DNA of 64,000 bases from Plantago ovata (lineage: Eukaryota; Streptophyta; Magnoliopsida; Lamiales; Plantaginaceae), in assembly GCA_028274465.1 (NCBI GenBank), contig CM051456.1, forward strand, positions 44,824,870 to 44,888,869, written 5' to 3'. The translations under genes and the position numbers were made by a program. Below, in pieces: positions 32,281 through 44,162 of the stretch. The notes beneath the pieces were generated by a model, which was given only the letters and a program-made list of their open reading frames with translations, did not search any database and was not told the origin of the DNA. Position 1 is the stretch's first letter. Each line of letters begins with the position of its first letter.

Positions 32281-34436
32281 ATGCCACATACACGATCTAG
32301 AGGAACACCGCTTGCTGATTCAATTGCTGAGATCGACAGAGTCTACCACCAAAGAAGGCGACTACTTCAAAGGCGTGAACTAGAGGAAATAGAGGATACC
32401 GATTTCTCTGAATCTCTACACAGTCTTTTCAAGGAAATCGACGGAATGGCAGAAGCTAGACCACTGAAAGCATGGGTTCAACCCTCCAAGGATCGTATGA
32501 GGGGACCGGCCATTGTTCTTTCGTCTGCAACTCGAGATCTGGAAATCAAGAACCACGCGTTCCAACAACTTCCGAGGTTCTATGGCTTAGCAAGGGAAGA
32601 TGTGATGGGGTACTTGCACGATATCGATGATTTCGTCAACCAACTCCCACGACCCGGAGCTGAAATAACAACGGACGAGTTGAGAATGAAGGTTTTTGCT
32701 ATGGGACTTGGCGACAAAGCCAAGTCATGGTTGAGCTCTCTACTAGCGGGCTCGCTGGACACTTGGGAAAAGGTTTTTTCAGCTTTCATGGAGAAATACT
32801 TCCCTCACACCTTGACTACCGCGCTAAAGGCGCAAATCACTGGATTCAAACAGGACTATGATGAGACCATCTACACCGCGTTTGAGAGGTTCAAAGACCT
32901 TATGAACAGGTGCCCTCACCAAGGTTTTGAGCTTTCTGATCTAGTCCAACACTTCTACATGGACTAACCTTCGAGAACCAACAAGTGGTGGACTTCCAAT
33001 GTCGTGGCAATATTTGGGAGGAAACCGCAGAAGCCGTCTAGGCGGTTTTCGAAAGGCTTGCTAGATCGCAGTTCAAGGACCCAAGGGCGATGGTTAGGAG
33101 ACGTGGACCTGAAGCTCCACCTACTCAAGAAGCCCCTATGTATAGGGGGAATGGGGATCAATTCGAGTGCTTTACCAAGGAATTGAAGCAAGTCCTCAAG
33201 AGCGCCACTAGAACAGCTGTTTCGAATGAAGTTTGCCGAATATGCAAGAACTATGGGCATGAGGCTCATATGTGTAGATCGGAGCTTGCATATGATGATG
33301 GCAACTGGGTTCAAGGAGGCGAAGAGGAAGCCTTTGCTACGGAATTTGGTACTCAAGAAGCTAGCTACGGACAAGACGGTAGGAATCCTCGAGGTGGATT
33401 TTGGAGAAGAGGGTTCCGAAACAATCAAGGATATGCACCGGCTAGCCAAACTTATGGATCTAACCAAGATCGTAGTAGGCTTAACTATGGTAATGACTAC
33501 TGTGAAAACCCCGCTCAGAAAGAGCAACCGAAGTCGAAGTCGACTCAAGTGATGGAGAACTTGCAAAAGATGGTTGATCACACCCAAAGCTTTCTCAAAC
33601 GTTATAAAGAAGATTCTGAGAAGACTAGGGCGAGGCTTGATCGATTGGAAGAGAGCACTAGGCTTGCCCATCAAAAGATGCAAGAGTTGATCGACCGAGG
33701 AGCAAGTAGACAGCAAGGCAAGCTGCCTAGCAACACTGAGAAGTCGATGTCCATTACCTTGGTGGGTGATCTACCTGTTGAAATCACCATCAAGAAGGTT
33801 GCTAAGTGCGAGTGTTGCAAGGGGGAAGAGCCCCCACACACCAAGGAAGAAGAGAAGGACCTTGGTTCTGACGAGAGTGAAGAGGAGCAAGAGGATCCCG
33901 AGCCACTCCCTCAAAGTTTTGATGTTAAGGTCGGGATTGGTGAACTTGAAGATGTCCGTGCTACATTAGACACGGGATCCTACTCTAATGTGCTCCCTAT
34001 GAATGTGTTCGAGAAGAGTAGCCTTGGAAAACTATCTGAGAATAAATCTATTGTGCAACTGGCGGATGGATCCTTTGTGAGACCCGAAGGCGTTGTGAAG
34101 AACGTATTGGTCAAGATTGGTGAAGCTTCGGTATACACCAATTTTGTAGTTATGGCGGCGTCTACACCTGGGATGGGGGATGTCGTTCTCTTGGGGCGAA
34201 CATTCTTGACCAAGCTACGCTCCGTTATAGACATCTACCGAAGGACTTGCACCATTGAGGTGGATGGCAAGCGACACGTGTTGCGAGCCATATTTGACCC
34301 ACCTGATCGCTTCGATGCTTCTCACACTATTAACTACTGTGTTCTTGCTGTCTATTTTCATTCTTATTCACAGGTTCGTGGCATGAGGAGAAGATCCATG
34401 AAGGGGAAGTCTAGTACCCTCAAGAAGAAGAGCTAG
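32281..34436 (+). pseudogene. gag-pro: ATH-4 gag-protease, frameshift and stop
   Basis: ATG at 32281 (MPHTRS). Gag is like ATH-1 to about 32957, where one A is missing from TACAATGG and the frame is lost; a TGG-to-TAG change near 33040 and a small deletion near 33064 follow. From 33090 one frame runs through the nucleocapsid, linker and protease to 34436 without a break, showing that gag and protease were a single ORF. The CCHC knuckle is complete here: CRICKNYGHEAHMC (near 33235-33276). Protease active site ATLDTGS near 33967, VVLLGRTF near 34190. No pol. Confidence 0.88.
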
Positions 34437-34478
34437 GCGCAACAAGGAGTCGAGTCAAAGACTTTAAACAATGGCGCT

Positions 34479-34502
34479 ATCCGGGAGGCAACCCGGAGTT
34501 TT
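34479..34502 (+). other. conserved hairpin after protease stop (ATH-4)
   Basis: TCCGGG-AGGCAA-CCCGGA at 34480-34497, then T-rich; equivalent to 8597-8616. Confidence 0.65.
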
Positions 34503-34508
34503 TATCGC

Positions 34509-36590
34509 TTTTTTACTGCTTTTTTGCATGCATTCATACTTGAACAATTTGCTTTTCTTATGTGAATTTGTTCGTCTCTGTGTCGTATGTGCTTATGTTT
34601 TTGTTTGAGTGAGCTTTTTCGAGTGGTTTTATGAGAAAAATGGTTTTCGGGAATTAAAAAACCGCGTTTTTTCGAAAGTTTCGTCTCCCCACCTTAGGAG
34701 GTGGGGGGCGAATCGCCCCACAAGTCCAAAGAGCTCCGCGCTCTCTGGACGTGTAGGGCGACTCGCCCCGCACGGGGCGACTCGCCCCACGACTTCTGGA
34801 GCTTAAAAATGCGAGAAACCCCCACTCTCCTCATTTATTCATCTCTTCACCCTTCTTACTCCCCAAGAAACCGAAAAACGCGAAAATATCTTCAAACCAT
34901 CATAAAACCTTCATTACTCCACCAAATTTAGTGTTCTATAGCTTCAATCGAAGCCCATTACGTGCTCTTTCTTTTCATCCGAACAACTTTCACTCTAGTG
35001 CATTCGTTTTCCAGATCTGAGGTATCTTCTTATGAACCCTAATTTTTCAAATTTGGGGGTTTTCTAATTTGAGCTTCAATTAGGCTTATATGATGTATGG
35101 GTAGGTTGTTTGTGTAATTAGAAGCGTTATTTACTATCAATTGCATGCTCAATTATGCTTGAATTGTTGATTTGGGAATTTTGCTACTAGATGTTTTTAT
35201 CTTGTTATGCAATGTATCTCTTTCTTCGATTCCATGCATATGATTGTGTTTACTGTTGTAATGATGATGGATATGATGGTGGAATGCATAATTGTTGGGT
35301 ATGAGGATTTATGATGCTAGAATTTTTCGCTACTATGGTATGAATTGAACCTTGTTATTTAGGATATTGGTCGTCTAGCAAGAGCATAATGTGATATGTG
35401 CATGTAGTAGTTACATTAGTATGTTGCATGTTGAAGTAGCTAGGCTAGACATGGAGGATTTGCGGAGTTCGATTGTTGATTTTATCACTCGTGTGGTTCG
35501 CTTTTACATTAGCATAAGCATGAGTCAGTTTTGTGTCATACGAGGTACTAACTGCTGTTTGTAGGAACCATGCCACAAAGTAAGAGGAGCACTCCCGTTT
35601 GGCTACTATGAAGTATTGGAGGGGGATCGATTACAACCATGCCACGGGCTCTTGCAACAACGTCGCGGATTATCCAAAAGGAGGAGCTAGAGTACACCTG
35701 GAGTAAGGACTCCTATGCCTATTCATGCACCACCGAAGGGATAGAAACAATTATTACGTCAGCAATCTATCACAAGGACTGCAGAGTTCGAGTGAATAGG
35801 AAGGCACCGGGACGATCTCACCACAACGGATTCAGTCTTGAGTCGACAGTGGTGAGAAAGTTCCGAATCGCTAGCTTGGTTCCAAAACATAATGACATGG
35901 GTGCCCAGCCCCTCTTAGGGGTGCCCCTTGACTGCCTCTAAAGGGAGCATCATATAGACATCGGGGGCATCAACCGTAGAGAATGTGGTCGACATTGGAA
36001 AAAATGGAAGACAACCTCTGAGTATCCGAGTAGCTTGCTGCAACCTCCTCGGGGTGTAAAACATTGGAGAGGGAGGCTCTGATACCACTGCTCTTTCCCC
36101 TTCAACCGTTCACAACCTATTGGAGAGATACCGGGTGGAAGATTCCATAACAAAGGCGGCCAATCTTGAAGATTCTCTTCGACAATGCAACTCTACTGGT
36201 GATGATGTTGGTGACAGTAGTGACAATGAAGACAATAGGGACAATGATGATACAGATGGAGGAGTTGTTCCTGTCCGATCTATTAATGGAACCACCGCCA
36301 CTACCACAAGCCCTGATGATCACCTATAAGGCTCCCGGAGCAGTCCCAATAACTTACAAGCAGCATACTCAGCCGACCGAGGCCAAACCATGCGGTAACA
36401 TCTAGTATCACATCTTATTTCCTCATTTTCTTAATGCTAGGGACTAGCTTTAAATTCATGAGGGGGGATGGGATTTAAGTGATCTAGTGTTGTTAGTTTG
36501 GAGCTTGACATTGATAGTTTAGAGCTTGCCATTGATGGTTTAGAGCTTGGAATTGGTAGGTTGAGTATAGTACCTTGCATGTTTATTCGT
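34509..36590 (+). other. extra block unique to ATH-4 (partly shared with ATH-3)
   Basis: Inserted relative to ATH-1 between the protease hairpin and the GCATTTGCATTTGCACG motif. It contains another GC palindrome cluster (34695-34795, units GGGGGCGAATCGCCCC and GGGGCGACTCGCCCC), a transcript-leader-like AT/CT-rich stretch, a possible intron (donor CTGAG|GTATCT near 35023, acceptor TTTGTAG|GAACC near 35564) leading to a short ORF (ATGCCACAAAG, 35570), a 100-codon ORF at 35639-35941 with no recognised domain, and an acidic Asp/Asn-rich ORF at 36120-36329. The end (36370-36480) matches ATH-3. Confidence 0.55.
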
Positions 36591-37131
36591 CTGCATTTGC
36601 ATTTGCACGTTTACTGCTTTCTTAGTATTTTAGGTTGCATTCACTACATTCATCCTAGGATAGACTTGCATGTTTGTGTGTGGAGTTTATTGCCAAATTT
36701 TTTGAACTTTTTTATTGGGAAGATCAACTAATTATGCCATTAATCATATGCTTCATCTCTATGAATTTGTTTGAGGTTTTTCTCGCTGGCTTGTCACATT
36801 TATGTATTGCACTTAGTTAAGCTTGGTAGTCTCGACATCACTTAGTGGTGTTTTCTCTACTGCGGTTCACGAAGGCCTTTATAATAGGATGATGCATGTT
36901 AGGGTCTTATGGTTGTTTTCCCGAGTAATTATGTACCTAAGAGGCAACAAGTCTTCACCATGCTTTGAGATTGCTAAATGCCTAGGAAGGAGGTAGTGTG
37001 AGATTGTGTGATCCTTTGTTTGCAACCTATTATTTCGAATAGGTTTGGGGAGGGGGTTACACCATCAGTAGACTTGTTTTTCATTTTTTTGTCGTGAGTT
37101 TATTTTTCCTTTTTCGTAAATTTTGTATTCC

Positions 37132-37345
37132 AACCTATTCTTTCGAATAGGTTTGGGGAAGTCGTTTGTTTGTCATTTTTGTTTCTCTTTTCGTTGTGCT
37201 ACTGCTGGCTAAAACAAATCGAAAAAAGAAGAAAAATTCCAGGAAAAAAAGAAAAAAAAGAAAAGAAACTGGAAAAGAAAAAAGAGAGAAAAAGAGAAAA
37301 AAAAGACCCCAAAAAATGCAAAGAAGGGTCCAAAAAGCCAAAAAA
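37132..37345 (+). repeat. hairpin and purine tract, ATH-4
   Basis: Hairpin AACCTATTC-TTTC-GAATAGGTT at 37132-37153 (an imperfect first copy lies at 37024-37045), followed by the purine tract 37211-37345. Same order and spacing as in ATH-0. Confidence 0.8.
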
Positions 37346-37944
37346 GCAGTTTAGCAAAGTGTTGTGTCTCATTTTCCAATTCTTGTAAATGATCGTAATC
37401 GTGTTGTAATTTTTTGTCTTTTGTTTTTGAGTGTCATCTATTCTAGACCACCCTCGTCCTGCCATTCAGGAAGTGGTGAATAGCTTAAGGCTTTGATTGA
37501 AAGATAGGTAGAATAGGGGAGTGTTATCTTTTTAGGGAACCCTCCTTCGTTTGATGAGAGTCAGTATTGGTTCGACCTCTTTGAGGAAAAGTCTTAACTT
37601 GGTGAACAGCAGTAAGTCCTCAGTTTCATAGGCACGGGACAACCATCCGTATTCTAACATGTTTCATTACGTCGTCACTGACTAGGTCCAGGTAGAGAAT
37701 GTTACGAGAGACTATCTTGTCTTGACATAAGTGCTTATGTGGATGTGTATGAGTCAATCGAGGCATTCTTCAACCTATATTCATGTTATGATTTGTGTGT
37801 TTTTTGTTCATATGTTTTTTGATTGATTCAATAGACTAGTTCATTTCATTTGGCATGAGACTCCATTTTATGTGTTGCATTGTTTTTTGCATTAGAGTCT
37901 AGCTTAGTTGCTTGAGGACAAGCAAAGGTTCGGTTTGGGGAGTT

Positions 37945-39144
37945 TGATGAATGTGTATTTTACACTTTCATTTGAGTCTTTTTCACCTATTATAGCTATC
38001 CTCTATGTTAATTTAGCTATATTTTAGTGCATTTTATTACAATAGTCTCACGTTTCCCTTTAGTTTTTATTTTACAGGTTTTTGTTGAAAAACGAGGTTT
38101 TCCGGGAAATTATATTGAAGTAGACACGGAATTGGTGTTCCAGAAGCCTAATTGGAGTATCTGAAAGATTCCGGATAGGATTTGAAGTCTAGGGGTCGAG
38201 TCTGAAGGCTAAAAGGTTACTAGAAGGCAGAAACCGAGTCCGAAAAGGGGAAAAAATCCAAAAATGCGTCGAAAATGCATTTTGGGCCGAAAAACACTCC
38301 CGGGCGAGTCGCCCGTGACGTGGGGCGAATCGCCCCACACCAGGCGAATCGCTCGGTGTGTGGGGCCCTTCGCCCCACACAATTCGAATGCCTATATATA
38401 TGAGCTCAGTTTTCTCCGTTTTTCATACTTTTTCAGACCTTTTCTCTCACCTTTCTCAGTAGTTTTATGTAGGAATTCTCCAGAGCCTGTTCTGGGGGTT
38501 CTTAGCTTAGGAGATACTTTTTCTTAGCAGTTTGGAGCTTGTAAGATCGCGATTCTTCGGAGATTGACAACCTTCGGTAATATTGTATCTTACAATTTTT
38601 CTATTTATATTTATATATCTTTCATCATGTTTTCATTCATTCGTGGTATTATTTCTGTTGATTGCATGACATCTATGAGTAGCTAAACTTCTGGTTGGTG
38701 ATAGTATGTGATTTCTTAGCGAAGGGTTAATAATTATGCTAATGGCTATATCGCGCATTATACTCTGAGTTATTGCTTTATTTCTTTGATCTATCTAAAT
38801 CTCTATCTTCGTAGTGTTGAATAATTACGGAACACAACTGGACAATTCATTGATCAAAGATCTCCATGTAAAACCGAGGAATTTATGCATGATTATTAAC
38901 CTAAGAGGCAGTGAATGACCATACTATCACCAATCTCCATTATGTGTTAAGAAAAACCTTTGCTAAGTCGTCTGCTGTTTTTATATTCTAAAGTTAGATT
39001 AGATAAAGCTAGTTATAGTCCTTAGAGATCGACACTCGAGGTTATTCTGCTGCTACACTACGGTTTTCGTTGTAGTTGTGAATAGCCTTTGGCTAAATAC
39101 AAATTTATTTGATTAATTGGAACCCGACAATTCAACGTTCATCA
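37945..39144 (+). repeat. ATH-4 3' LTR
   Basis: 1200 bp, preceded by GGTTTGGGGAGTT. Palindromes at 38298-38380, TATA at 38393-38400. Ends TTCATCA at 39144. Confidence 0.93.
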
Positions 39145-40103
39145 GGGACCATGTGTTTTGTCATATAATTGTTTGGCCAAATCTTCTCTGCACTTTTTGG
39201 ATTTTTTTTCAAGTTTGGGTCATCTCTTGGAATTGTTGTAATTCTAATATGTTATGGCATGCCCATATTTGAAGTTAGATTGTGAAATATACAACTGGGC
39301 CACTAATTAAATAGCCTTGGATTTCGAAAATGGCCCAATTTTTTTTTCATCAGTTACTTATGGGCTACTTCGAAATATATGTATTGTCATATAATTGTTT
39401 GGCCAAATCTTCTTTATTGTCATACAAATTTTTTTAAAGTTTGGTCCATCCCTTTGGAATTGTTGTAAACCTAATATGTTTTGGCATGCCCAACTCGGCC
39501 ACAAATTAAATAGTCCGGGCTTTCACAAATGGGCCAGGAATACAAAGTGGGTGTATGTTTTTTTGAAAACGTAAATGGGCTTATACAAGTGGGCTGTAAA
39601 TACAAATAGTCCATTAAATAAATAGCATGGCGTTTTAAAAAATGGGCCACTAACATAGTACGCCCACTTCGGAAATGTCAACAACGTAGCCCATCTATAA
39701 AATATGAAAGGTAGTCTTCAGACTTTCCATAATTTTACTAAAGGGCTAATAAACGGTAAGAACATAGGTAAAGATTTTATAACCCAAAATAATACATACT
39801 ACTAAGTTGAAGAGATACATAGTTTCATCCTCATCATTTGCACTGTTACAATAGAAATTGTAGCCGTAATCACAATAACATCCAGGAGCTTTACTTGTCA
39901 TCAAAATATATTGTTTCATCCTTAACACATAACATACTACTAAGTTGAAGAGATACATTTTTTCATCCTTATCTGCCTAGTTCTTGCGACATACATTTGC
40001 ACTAGATAACTTGTCTTCAAAATAACTTATCTTCAAAACAGAACACAGTGTGTAGTTCCACATATTACCCTGGATGTGTTCATCAAAAGATATTACTATG
40101 TAC
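39145..40103. other. noncoding, with a tandem duplication at 39156-39540
   Basis: Two diverged copies of a roughly 215-bp unit share TCATATAATTGTTTGGCCAA, GGAATTGTTGTAA and GGCATGCCC. Many TGGGCC/TGGGCT motifs (plant promoter site II type) occur. A second direct repeat around ACATACTACTAAGTTGAAGAG lies at 39790-39960. No gene. Confidence 0.55.
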
Positions 40104-42268
40104 TTACTTGTCATGGTGAATCCCAACATGCCATATCCTGGGATCATTTGGATCAACGTCAAATGTGACCCTGTCTTTCTCCTTTATATCATTCTCTAGT
40201 GCAAATGTGACCCAACCATACTTGAGCATATACTTTCCACCTTCTCCGCAGCAGGTTACAACTGAGTCACGAATCATTCCACACATTTTGGGAGTTGTGA
40301 CCCGAAGTAGCCGGTCACTCTCGCCCTCACCTATATATGCTCTCCCCCAATCAGTCTCTACCATCTGGTATGTCCATGTCACATCTTAGCCAGATCATAG
40401 TGATTATTATAATTGTAGCATGAACTGTGAAGTAAAGAAAATGCTTACCAATGTAGTTGTTATGAAATCTTTTGGGATAGAAACAGAAGTGTAGGGCTGT
40501 GGTTGGTTTACATAGTTTCCCGGAGCTTCATTATCTGCATCATGAACTGGTATATCTGGTATGCCCAAATCTGGTATCTGCGCAGGTTCATCGTGAACCT
40601 GTACTTCCTCCGCATCAACTTCAACAAGTTCAATGCCCAAATCTGCTATGTTTGGTAGTAAAACCGATGATGTTATATCTTAATATGAACATGTGCTATT
40701 TCTAGTTTTATAAACTGTTATTTGTTTGGTTTTATGTTACCAATTGGAGGTTGTTCATCATCTTTCGAAGACGACTGTCTTTTACTTCCTTGCCCAGGCT
40801 CGAACCACCTTTTAAAAACTGCACGAGTTGTGAAGCAATTTTTAGTACATAATTCCCTTCACTAAAATGTTAAAATTCATACATCAATTAGTTTAATTAC
40901 CTGAGTTGTTGCTAGACTTTTTATTAAACCTGTCACTAGTTGTCCCCGGGCATACATTGTATTGTAAAATAACAGTAACCATAGAAGAGTTAGGGAGAAA
41001 ATTTGGGTCTTAAGGGTTGATTGAAATAAAACTAACCAAATGTATGTGTCATACTTGCAGTAGAGCTTCCGATTGCAAGACCTAGCTGAGCTTCAACCGA
41101 GTTAACCGCATAATTTGTAATAATATTGATGTCATAACTGTAAGCATACAATTATATTTCCTAATTATAAACATGGTTTTATTTTGAAGTGATGTCACCG
41201 GTCCTATGTTTTTTAATCATAGTAGGAGCCTGGTTTTCATCGTCACTGCCCTCCACGTTGTACAAAGTGAATGGCAAAGGAGAATGATCTTGTGCAGTCA
41301 GCGAAGATCCAGCCTGTTTCTTAGCTTTGTATTCTGAAATTAACCAAGGATGTATGAATTGAGTCCATGTTTAAAAAATAAAATGAAACTGATGCATGAA
41401 TGGAGTTTTACCCATAGCTGTTAGCTGGGAGCAGTGGATGAAACCATAGCCTTCCAGTTTTGAGCATTTCAGAACATTGTCGTCATCCTCTTCGTAACGA
41501 CATGACTTCTTGTTGGAACTGCCATGACCCTCCTCAATCAACTTGTACCCCTCGGGTGGTGCAAAGGTTCGTACAGTGCTAGTTCCTACATCCAGAATGG
41601 TTACTCCGAAGTTCCTTTCGCGGTCATAGAGTAGAAGAAGCACATCTCCCACCTTGAGGTTGTAATATTTACAGAAGTCCACCCAACCAGATTTTAAAGA
41701 AATGCCTCTAGGGTTGTTGGAAACTCCAATTTTCCATGCCTTTCCATCTCCCACAGTTAAGAACACCTCTGTACTATCCAAATTGAAGCTTTTTTCCACA
41801 AACAGTGGTGGTAAGGGATGCATTACACAAACAAGTTACTTTCTTCAACATTTTAGTACAAATTGAGAAGCTACATCTCCTATCATAGCACATCCAATAA
41901 TTTTAAAAAAAAATGAAATACAAGCATAACAGCAGTTGAATTTTGCCCGTTGAATTTTTGTATTTACTTTTCTTAGGGACAATTGTCTTACATTTAACTG
42001 CATTAAATAATGGGAGAATGTCGTACTATAAGGTACTGGCCTATAATCCGGCAAATTAATGCCACATCCGTGCAGAGAATAAATCACAAGAATGTACGGC
42101 TATATACTCCGGCTAATTAGACAATAGAACATACGAAAACAAAACATTAAATGAAGTATGAGTGTGTATAAATCAGGAGTTCCGTATTCTTACCAGACTT
42201 GTTGTCGGAGCCTTTGTTACAGAGTAGAAGAAGAAGTTTTCCACCATCATTGTTGGAATCTGAGCCAT
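40104..42268 (-). CDS. two-B3-domain protein, REM-like, multi-exon
   Basis: Minus-strand gene for a plant DNA-binding protein with two B3 domains. Exon 1 is 42268-42194 (ATG 42268, donor GTAAGA). The exon near 41823-41412 carries the first B3 domain (AWKIGVSNNPRGISLKSGWVD, then FCKYYNLKVGDVLLLLY). Further readable exons: from 41333; 41137-41037; 40818-40741; 40645-40449, rich in acidic residues with PDLGIPDIPVHD repeats; last exon 40384-40104 with the second B3 domain (LKYGWVTFALENDIKEKD) and stop at 40104. GT/AG signals are present at most junctions. The acceptor before 41823 is not clear and one or two small exons are unresolved, so it could be intact or mildly decayed. B3 proteins bind DNA in the nucleus; the target is unknown. 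Confidence 0.7.
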
Positions 42269-42927
42269 AATTCACTGAAAGGCGATCACAAACCCTAACA
42301 GTGTTTCTTGGTGATTCTAATTGTTTTTTTTTTTTTTTTGAAGATTGAGGTATATGGATATTGACTGGAATCGATTCCTTCAGCTATTTTCTTTTTTTGC
42401 CCTTTGTTTCTTGCATTGGGTTAAGAGGAATGATGGGAATTCGGATAAGTGATTAGGTATGGAAGGAGTAGGAGTGCTTTTTCACTGTTGCTGTCAACTC
42501 TCATTAATGAATGCAGATTTCATGCGTTCATGCTATCGAGATGAAATCCTCCACACATGATGTCCCGTTTGTAAAGATGTGTTGGAATATTATTTCATAG
42601 GGTGCAGTACTAGTGGGACTGGTGTTCACAATGTTTCAGGCCTGTCTGCACAATAGGACAGTGATGGTAAGCATACATACTGTCCCCAATTTGTTATGGA
42701 ATGATTAGATGTGTAGTGCGTGACTTAGTCTGTATGTGTGATAGGATGTGCAAGTGATTCTACTGCTTCGTGAGCCGACGAATTTTTTGACGAATTAGAC
42801 ATAGCAGATGAAAATGAAGGGGTTGTTTCTGGTATTGGTATTATGAAGTAGTGAAGTAATTTTATAATCTTTCGCCTATCAAATATTGTGCCTGTTGTAT
42901 TGATCATTTTCATTTATTTCTTTACAG
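42269..42927. other. intergenic between divergent B3 genes
   Basis: Head-to-head spacer. At 42746-42860 a plus-strand acidic stretch (ADEFFDELDIADENEG) looks like the linker exon of the plus-strand B3 gene, but it contains an in-frame TGA that could be a CpG-type change from CGA. It also contains a T16 run near 42326. Confidence 0.45.
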
Positions 42928-43330
42928 GTAATCTTGACAACCCGACTTGCTTCCCAGTGGTATCACCTGGACATTTAGAGAATGGCCTGGTATTTGTCAC
43001 TATATATTCCATTTAAGGAATAAGCTCTGTATGACTTATCTGACTGTGATATTGTTATTACAGGTACTCCCATTTGGCTGGGCGCGTAAGTATTTTGTTG
43101 CAGGTGTTCACCCACTTACATTTCTGTTGGTACATAGCGTGACCCACGAGCCTATAGATTTTCTTCCTGTTGTTTGCAAGCTTGTAGAGGCTCCTACTCC
43201 ATCATGCACTGTTATGTATGGTTGGTCAACTTTTGCTAGGACACATGGTGTAAATGAGATGAACATGTTATCCATCGAGGTTGACGCAGCTAGTGTTGGA
43301 ACATGGAAAGTAGAGATTCACCGCCATTGA
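42928..43330 (+). pseudogene. B3-domain gene fragment, C-terminal
   Basis: Two exons, 42928-42989 (after acceptor TTTACAG, before donor GTATTT) and 43064-43330 (after acceptor ATTACAG), join in frame to one B3 domain: FPVVSPGHLENG, then LPFGWARKYF, then CTVMYGWSTFARTHGVNEMN, ending WKVEIHRH and stop at 43330. The C-terminal layout resembles the last exon of the minus-strand gene (ending WHVGIHHDK), so the two are paralogues in inverted orientation. The 5' exons are not recognised. Probably a truncated or decayed copy. Confidence 0.65.
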
Positions 43331-43617
43331 AGTGCTTGGGTGCATTATCTTATTTTTTGTTGGGTATGTAAGTATGAAAAAACTATTTTGGATCTGACCA
43401 TAGGTTTTGGCCTGCCCATTCCTATGTTTTGTTGCTGCCCATTACTATGTTTTTTTGTGGCAGATATGGGCCGTGCAATTTAAATATTTTGCAATGTAAA
43501 TTATGGGCCTGCCCGAAACTATGTCTGAGGAATTGGGAGTATTTTGCCATTTATGTTTTCCGTTGTATAAGCAAATTTATTTGGCAATTGGTATCCCAAA
43601 TTCCAGAAAGAAATCTG

Positions 43618-43740
43618 ACGATTTGTAGAAATATTTAGTACATATTGTAGAAATATTGTAGAAATATTTAGTACATGTTTTGGACAATTTGGACAATTTG
43701 TAGAAATATTTAGTACATATTGTAGAAATATTTAGTACCC
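43618..43740. repeat. minisatellite
   Basis: About five copies of TTGTAGAAATATTTAGTACA, some shortened, separated by TGTTTTGGACAATTTGGACAA. Followed to 44000 by repeats of GCGATTATTGGGCT (43910-43945). No gene in 43331-44162. Confidence 0.7.
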
Positions 43741-44162
43741 ACATTGATTTGTATGGGCACATCAAGTAAAGACGTTTGGGCTGCCATTTTTGGGCTCCCA
43801 TAGAGTTTTTTTTAGTGGAACGGTTATTGGGCTTTTCGTAAGGGCTTATTCTTTGGGCTTATATGCGCGACCCATTTTGAGACTGATGAGGACATGTAAA
43901 TATGGTACGAGCGATTATTGGGCTAATACGAGCGATTATTGGGCTTTTCATAAGGGCCAATTCTTTGGGTTTATAGAAGCAACGAAGTCATAAAATATTA
44001 GTCTCAAAGTGCAGAGTGTACATTTTAACCTAAGACCTATTTTGGGTAGAAGCCAGTTTCCGTCATCCGCGCCGTAAAATGCTTATGCCTCGTATGCCCG
44101 GACGTTACATGCCAATGCTTGATGTCCCGAGTCTGCACATTGTAACCGGCGACAATGACAGT

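Larger units (their letters stand above)
30935..39144 (+). mobile_element. ATH-4, two-LTR element with an extra internal block
   Basis: 8210 bp with two 1200-bp LTRs, tRNA-Asp primer site, broken gag-protease, an additional roughly 2-kb block (34509-36590) not present in ATH-1/2, then the usual hairpin/purine-tract 3' region. Flanks do not match (GCATC before, GGGAC after), so no TSD: either recombination between two copies or a flank deletion. Confidence 0.9.

Noticed and set aside
36070..36090. A second tRNA-Met primer-binding site in ATH-4 (GGCTCTGATACCACTG)
   Set aside because: No LTR edge lies beside it; probably a remnant or chance match.
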